This document shows, piece after piece, positions 32,441-35,038 of a DNA stretch of 35,038 bases (its first letter is position 1; each line of letters starts with the position of its first letter). This stretch comes from Rikenellaceae bacterium (GTDB lineage Bacteria; Bacteroidota; Bacteroidia; Bacteroidales; Rikenellaceae), in assembly GCA_020859745.1 (NCBI GenBank), contig JAJBVQ010000054.1:1-35038 (forward strand), written 5' to 3'. Under the pieces are notes generated by a model. It was not told the origin of the DNA, did no database searches, and was given only the letters and a program-made list of their open reading frames with translations. The translations under genes and the position numbers were made by a program.

Positions 32441-32932
32441 ATGAAAAAGACTCTTTCCATCGACCTTGGGGGGCGTCCGTTCGTCATCGACGAGGACGCC
32501 TACGATATGCTGGACAACTATCTGGGACAAATCGGGATGCGGCAGGTAACGATCGACGAAATAGCTGACATCGAACGCCGGCTGGCGGACATGTTCTCTG
32601 AAACAGGGCTTGCGATCATCCATATCGAGACGGTCAGGAATGCGACGGCACGGATCGGCTCGCCGGACAGTTTCGGCGCCCCGAAGCCTGAGCCGGCAAT
32701 ACATCAAACTCAACCCAAACGTCTGTACCGCAGCCGGAAAGACAGGGTGATCGGCGGCGTATGCGGAGGATTGGCCGAATACTTCGGAGTCGATCCGCTC
32801 GCCATACGGCTGGCGTTCCTGCTCCTGCTGTTCTTCGGGGGCGGGCTGATTCTCTATATCATTTTCTGGATCATCGTACCGCAAAGACCGGTCACTTTTA
32901 TGGACGGCGGTACCGAAGCGAGGGGTCGGTAA
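32441..32932 (+). CDS. PspC-domain membrane protein
   Basis: A 163-residue protein. Residues 1-60 form a soluble helical domain starting K-K-T-L-S-I-D-L-G-G-R-P-F, a segment common in front of PspC domains in Bacteroidetes. After a proline-rich linker, residues about 93-151 carry the PspC signature: L-Y-R-S-R-K-D-R-V-I-G-G-V-C-G-G-L-A-E-Y-F-G, then a long hydrophobic segment from about residue 121 to 145 ending I-I-V-P. PspC proteins sit in the inner membrane and help sense envelope stress. The usual larger versions come with a PadR regulator; none is beside this one. It is flanked by the fabD terminator and by a separate promoter, so it is probably monocistronic. Confidence 0.88.
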   Translation: MKKTLSIDLGGRPFVIDEDAYDMLDNYLGQIGMRQVTIDEIADIERRLADMFSETGLAIIHIETVRNATARIGSPDSFGAPKPEPAIHQTQPKRLYRSRKDRVIGGVCGGLAEYFGVDPLAIRLAFLLLLFFGGGLILYIIFWIIVPQRPVTFMDGGTEARGR

Positions 32933-32980
32933 CGGCAGGCAAAAAGGGCCGTCCGCTTTTCTTTTTACTGACAAATACGG

Positions 32981-32988
32981 TATCTTTG
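32981..32988 (+). promoter_or_regulatory. -7 box for the acyltransferase-sulfatase unit
   Basis: TATCTTTG matches TAnnTTTG and lies 31 bases before the start at 33020. A T-rich stretch (32957-32966) covers the -33 position without a clean TTTG. Confidence 0.5.
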
Positions 32989-33019
32989 TAAGAAATTACT
33001 GACCTCTCCACCTCAACGC

Positions 33020-34069
33020 ATGAAAAGGTTCCTATCGCTCGATGTTTTCCGGGGCATGACCATCCTGATGATGATCGTCCTGAACAACCAGGCCGGCGGC
33101 TCGGTCTTCGCTCCCTTGGTACACAGCAGCTGGGACGGTGTGACGTTTGCCGATATGATCTTTCCTTTCTTCCTTTTCATTATGGGCGCGGCCATGTGGT
33201 TCTCCACGCACCGGCACGACTATGGCGTACGCGATACGCGCTCCAAGTCGGGACGGATGGGCCGCATCTTCCGGCGCAGCATCATTCTGTTTGCTCTCGG
33301 GATCCTGTTGAACTGGATGCCGTTCGACGATTATTTCGCTTTCGTGCGTATTCCGGGGGTGCTGCAACGGATCGCCCTGGCCTATTTCTTTGCCGCCGTG
33401 CTGACGCTCTATATGCCGCGCGTCCGGGCTATCGTACTGAGCGTTATCGTACTCTTGGCGGGGTATTGGTTCCTGCTGGACGCCTGGGGCACCGATGTGG
33501 TGGGACGCGTCGATGTAGTTTTGCTGGGATCTTACCACCTGCTGACCCCGACGTTCGATCCGGAGGGGCTGCTGAGTACTATCCCGGCTATTGCCAGCGT
33601 ACTGATTGGTTACCTTGCGGGACGGATGATGGACCAGCCCAACAGCATGAGCGGGGGGATCAGCTCGCTGATGGTGGTCGGGCTGTTGCTCACGGGGGCG
33701 GGGATCCTGTGCGGCCTCTTCTGGCCGATGAACAAGCAACTTTGGACGGGCAGCTATGTGCTGTTCACCTCGGGGACGGCGATGGTCATCTGGAGCCTGC
33801 TGTCGTTCTTCATCGAATATATGCAGGCGAAGAACTGGTGCGAGTTTTTCACTATCGCGGGGACCAACTCGCTCTTTATCTATTGCCTCTCGATCGTGCT
33901 GGCCAAGCTGTTCGCCCTGTGGGGCGTGACGCAGGCCGTGTACGGGTTTTACCAGAGCTACCATGTGCCCGACTCCGTCGCCTCGCTGATGTGGTCGCTG
34001 ACCATGGTGCTCCTCTGCTGGCTGGTCACCTGGCCGCTTTACCGGATGAAAATTTACATTTCCGCTTAA
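33020..34069 (+). CDS. HGSNAT/NagX-like membrane acyltransferase (DUF5009 type)
   Basis: A 349-residue protein with about ten membrane helices. It begins R-F-L-S-L-D-V-F-R-G-M-T-I, then H35-S-S-W38-D-G40 followed by D-M-I-F-P-F-F-L-F-I-M-G, the signature shared with heparan-alpha-glucosaminide N-acetyltransferases, where a histidine and tryptophan near here are conserved. The rest, including L-L-N-W-M-P and I-P-G-V-L-Q-R-I-A-L, fits the family. The human enzyme passes acetyl groups across a membrane onto terminal glucosamine; bacterial members' substrates are mostly untested. A sulfatase starts 4 bases after it, suggesting work on a sulfated amino-sugar glycan. That pairing is inference. Confidence 0.9.
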   Translation: MKRFLSLDVFRGMTILMMIVLNNQAGGSVFAPLVHSSWDGVTFADMIFPFFLFIMGAAMWFSTHRHDYGVRDTRSKSGRMGRIFRRSIILFALGILLNWMPFDDYFAFVRIPGVLQRIALAYFFAAVLTLYMPRVRAIVLSVIVLLAGYWFLLDAWGTDVVGRVDVVLLGSYHLLTPTFDPEGLLSTIPAIASVLIGYLAGRMMDQPNSMSGGISSLMVVGLLLTGAGILCGLFWPMNKQLWTGSYVLFTSGTAMVIWSLLSFFIEYMQAKNWCEFFTIAGTNSLFIYCLSIVLAKLFALWGVTQAVYGFYQSYHVPDSVASLMWSLTMVLLCWLVTWPLYRMKIYISA

Positions 34070-34073
34070 CGAC

Positions 34074-35038
34074 ATGAAAACCATACCCTCCTGTACCCTG
34101 CTGCTGACTACGGCCCTGACGGCCGGAGCGGCTGAACGGACTGCCGCCCAGCGGCCGAATATCATCTTTTTCCTGGTGGACGACATGGGGTGGCAGGACA
34201 CCTCCCTGCCGTTCTGGAAAGATACGACGGACCTGAACCGCACCTACCGCACGCCGAACATGGAGCGGTTGGCGGCGATGGGGACGAAATTTACCGACGC
34301 TTACGCGTGCCCGGTGAGTTCGCCCTCGCGCATCAGCCTGATCACGGGTACCAACGTGGCGCAGCACAAGGTGTCGAACTGGACGCTGCAAAAGAATACG
34401 CCGACCGACTCGCACAGCGATTCGCTGACCTTCGAGCGGTGGAACTATAACGGCACCTCGCCGGTTCCGGGGGTCGAGAACGCCTTTTACGCCACGCCGC
34501 TGGCACAAGTGCTCAAAGATAACGGCTATACCACTCTATTTGTAGGAAAGGCTCATTTCGGGGCTTTGGACACCCCGGCGGCCGATCCGCTGACGATGGG
34601 TTTCGACCGCAATATCGCCGGGCATGCGGCCGGTGCGATGGGGAGTTACCTGGGCGAGGACAATTATGGTAATTACCCGGCAGGGACGTGGACCAAGCCG
34701 TGGGGGACGCCGATGCTGGAGAAATACCACGGAACGGACACGTTCCTGACCGAGGCGCTGACTTTGGAAGCCTCGAAACTGATCGACAGCTCGGCGGCTG
34801 TGAACAAGCCGTTTCTCCTCTACATGAGCCATTACGCCGTCCATGCGCCGTTCAAGGCGGACAAGCGGTTTATCCAGAAATACCGGGACCGGGGCATGAC
34901 GGAGGTCGAGGCGGAATATGCGGCGATCGTCGAGGGGATGGACAAGAGCCTGGGGGATTTGATGGAGTTGGTGCGGGAGAAAGGGATCGCGGACAACACG
35001 ATCTTTATCTTCATGTCGGATAACGGCGGCTACAGAGC
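34074..35038 (+). CDS. S-type sulfatase, 3' end beyond the window
   Basis: The frame is open from the ATG at 34074 to the window edge (321 complete codons). Residues 1-26 are a probable signal peptide ending in A-A-Q. R-P-N-I-I-F-F-L-V-D-D-M-G holds two metal-binding aspartates. The formylglycine motif is S82-S-P84-S-R86 followed by I-S-L-I-T-G, serine rather than cysteine at the modified residue, which in Bacteroidetes is oxidised by an anaerobic radical-SAM maturase (anSME). V-G-K-A-H-F-G and M-S-D-N-G-G near the end complete the N-domain core. It removes sulfate from a carbohydrate outside the inner membrane. The 4-base gap to the HGSNAT-like gene makes an operon likely. The subfamily and sugar cannot be told. 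Confidence 0.93.
   Translation, partial: MKTIPSCTLLLTTALTAGAAERTAAQRPNIIFFLVDDMGWQDTSLPFWKDTTDLNRTYRTPNMERLAAMGTKFTDAYACPVSSPSRISLITGTNVAQHKVSNWTLQKNTPTDSHSDSLTFERWNYNGTSPVPGVENAFYATPLAQVLKDNGYTTLFVGKAHFGALDTPAADPLTMGFDRNIAGHAAGAMGSYLGEDNYGNYPAGTWTKPWGTPMLEKYHGTDTFLTEALTLEASKLIDSSAAVNKPFLLYMSHYAVHAPFKADKRFIQKYRDRGMTEVEAEYAAIVEGMDKSLGDLMELVREKGIADNTIFIFMSDNGGYR

Noticed and set aside
33032..34243. Minus-strand open frame of 403 codons opposite the HGSNAT-like gene
   Set aside because: It is a shadow of conserved coding sequence and crosses into the sulfatase gene; composition is low-complexity and no domain is visible.
1..35038. CRISPR arrays, IS elements, prophage, tRNA or rRNA genes, invertible promoters
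   Set aside because: I saw no repeat-spacer pattern, transposase or integrase, structural RNA, or pairs of inverted repeats flanking a promoter. Spacers between genes are short and mostly explained by promoters and terminators.

Overview
The window comes from a GC-rich member of the Bacteroidales, most likely a Rikenellaceae/Alistipes-type gut anaerobe; this placement is an inference. The support is Bacteroidetes-style promoters (TAnnTTTG boxes, sometimes with TTTG or GTTG 19 bp upstream), few Shine-Dalgarno motifs, a mitochondrial-type aconitase next to isocitrate dehydrogenase and citrate synthase, an M56 peptidase with a TonB-plug-like tail, PorT-like and SIMPL proteins, an S-type sulfatase and an HGSNAT-like acyltransferase. 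Most of it is ordinary chromosomal gene content. I see no phage, IS element, CRISPR array, tRNA or rRNA, and no gene-free stretch over 300 bases.

Layout. 1-8.2 kb: the end of a TauE/SafE permease, a GNAT acetyltransferase, a BlaI-M56 sensor pair, an MFS transporter, a minus-strand ABC ATPase/permease/GntR operon with a clear promoter and a candidate autoregulatory operator, then an acyltransferase-3 protein and a SIMPL protein. 8.3-13.2 kb: a tight acn-icd-gltA operon for oxidative 2-oxoglutarate/glutamate synthesis, ended by a strong bidirectional terminator. 13.3-18.2 kb (minus): an OmpR-type regulator, cardiolipin synthase, then a PorT-like protein, PhoH and PurC. 18.3-22.4 kb (plus): a small helical protein overlapping a UbiB-family kinase, then GT4 and GT2 glycosyltransferases. 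22.4-31.3 kb (minus): a closely spaced set in the order GH2-like secreted protein, PlsC, ParE, ParC, shikimate kinase, UbiA/MqnP-type prenyltransferase. 31.4-35 kb (plus): FabD, a PspC protein, an HGSNAT-like acyltransferase and the start of a sulfatase.

The most striking observations are three apparent lesions in otherwise good genes: a run of ten G that breaks the citrate synthase frame, an in-frame TAG at codon 6 of parE, and a one-base deletion in the GT2 gene. At least the first two affect genes expected to matter, so read-level checking decides whether they are sequence errors or real, possibly switchable, states. Also notable are a GH2 protein that has lost every recognisable catalytic residue, a ParC tail ending in a sliding-clamp-like QLELF motif, an isocitrate dehydrogenase with mixed coenzyme determinants, and a small protein translationally coupled to a UbiB kinase. 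I found no clear candidate for a wholly new multi-gene system.
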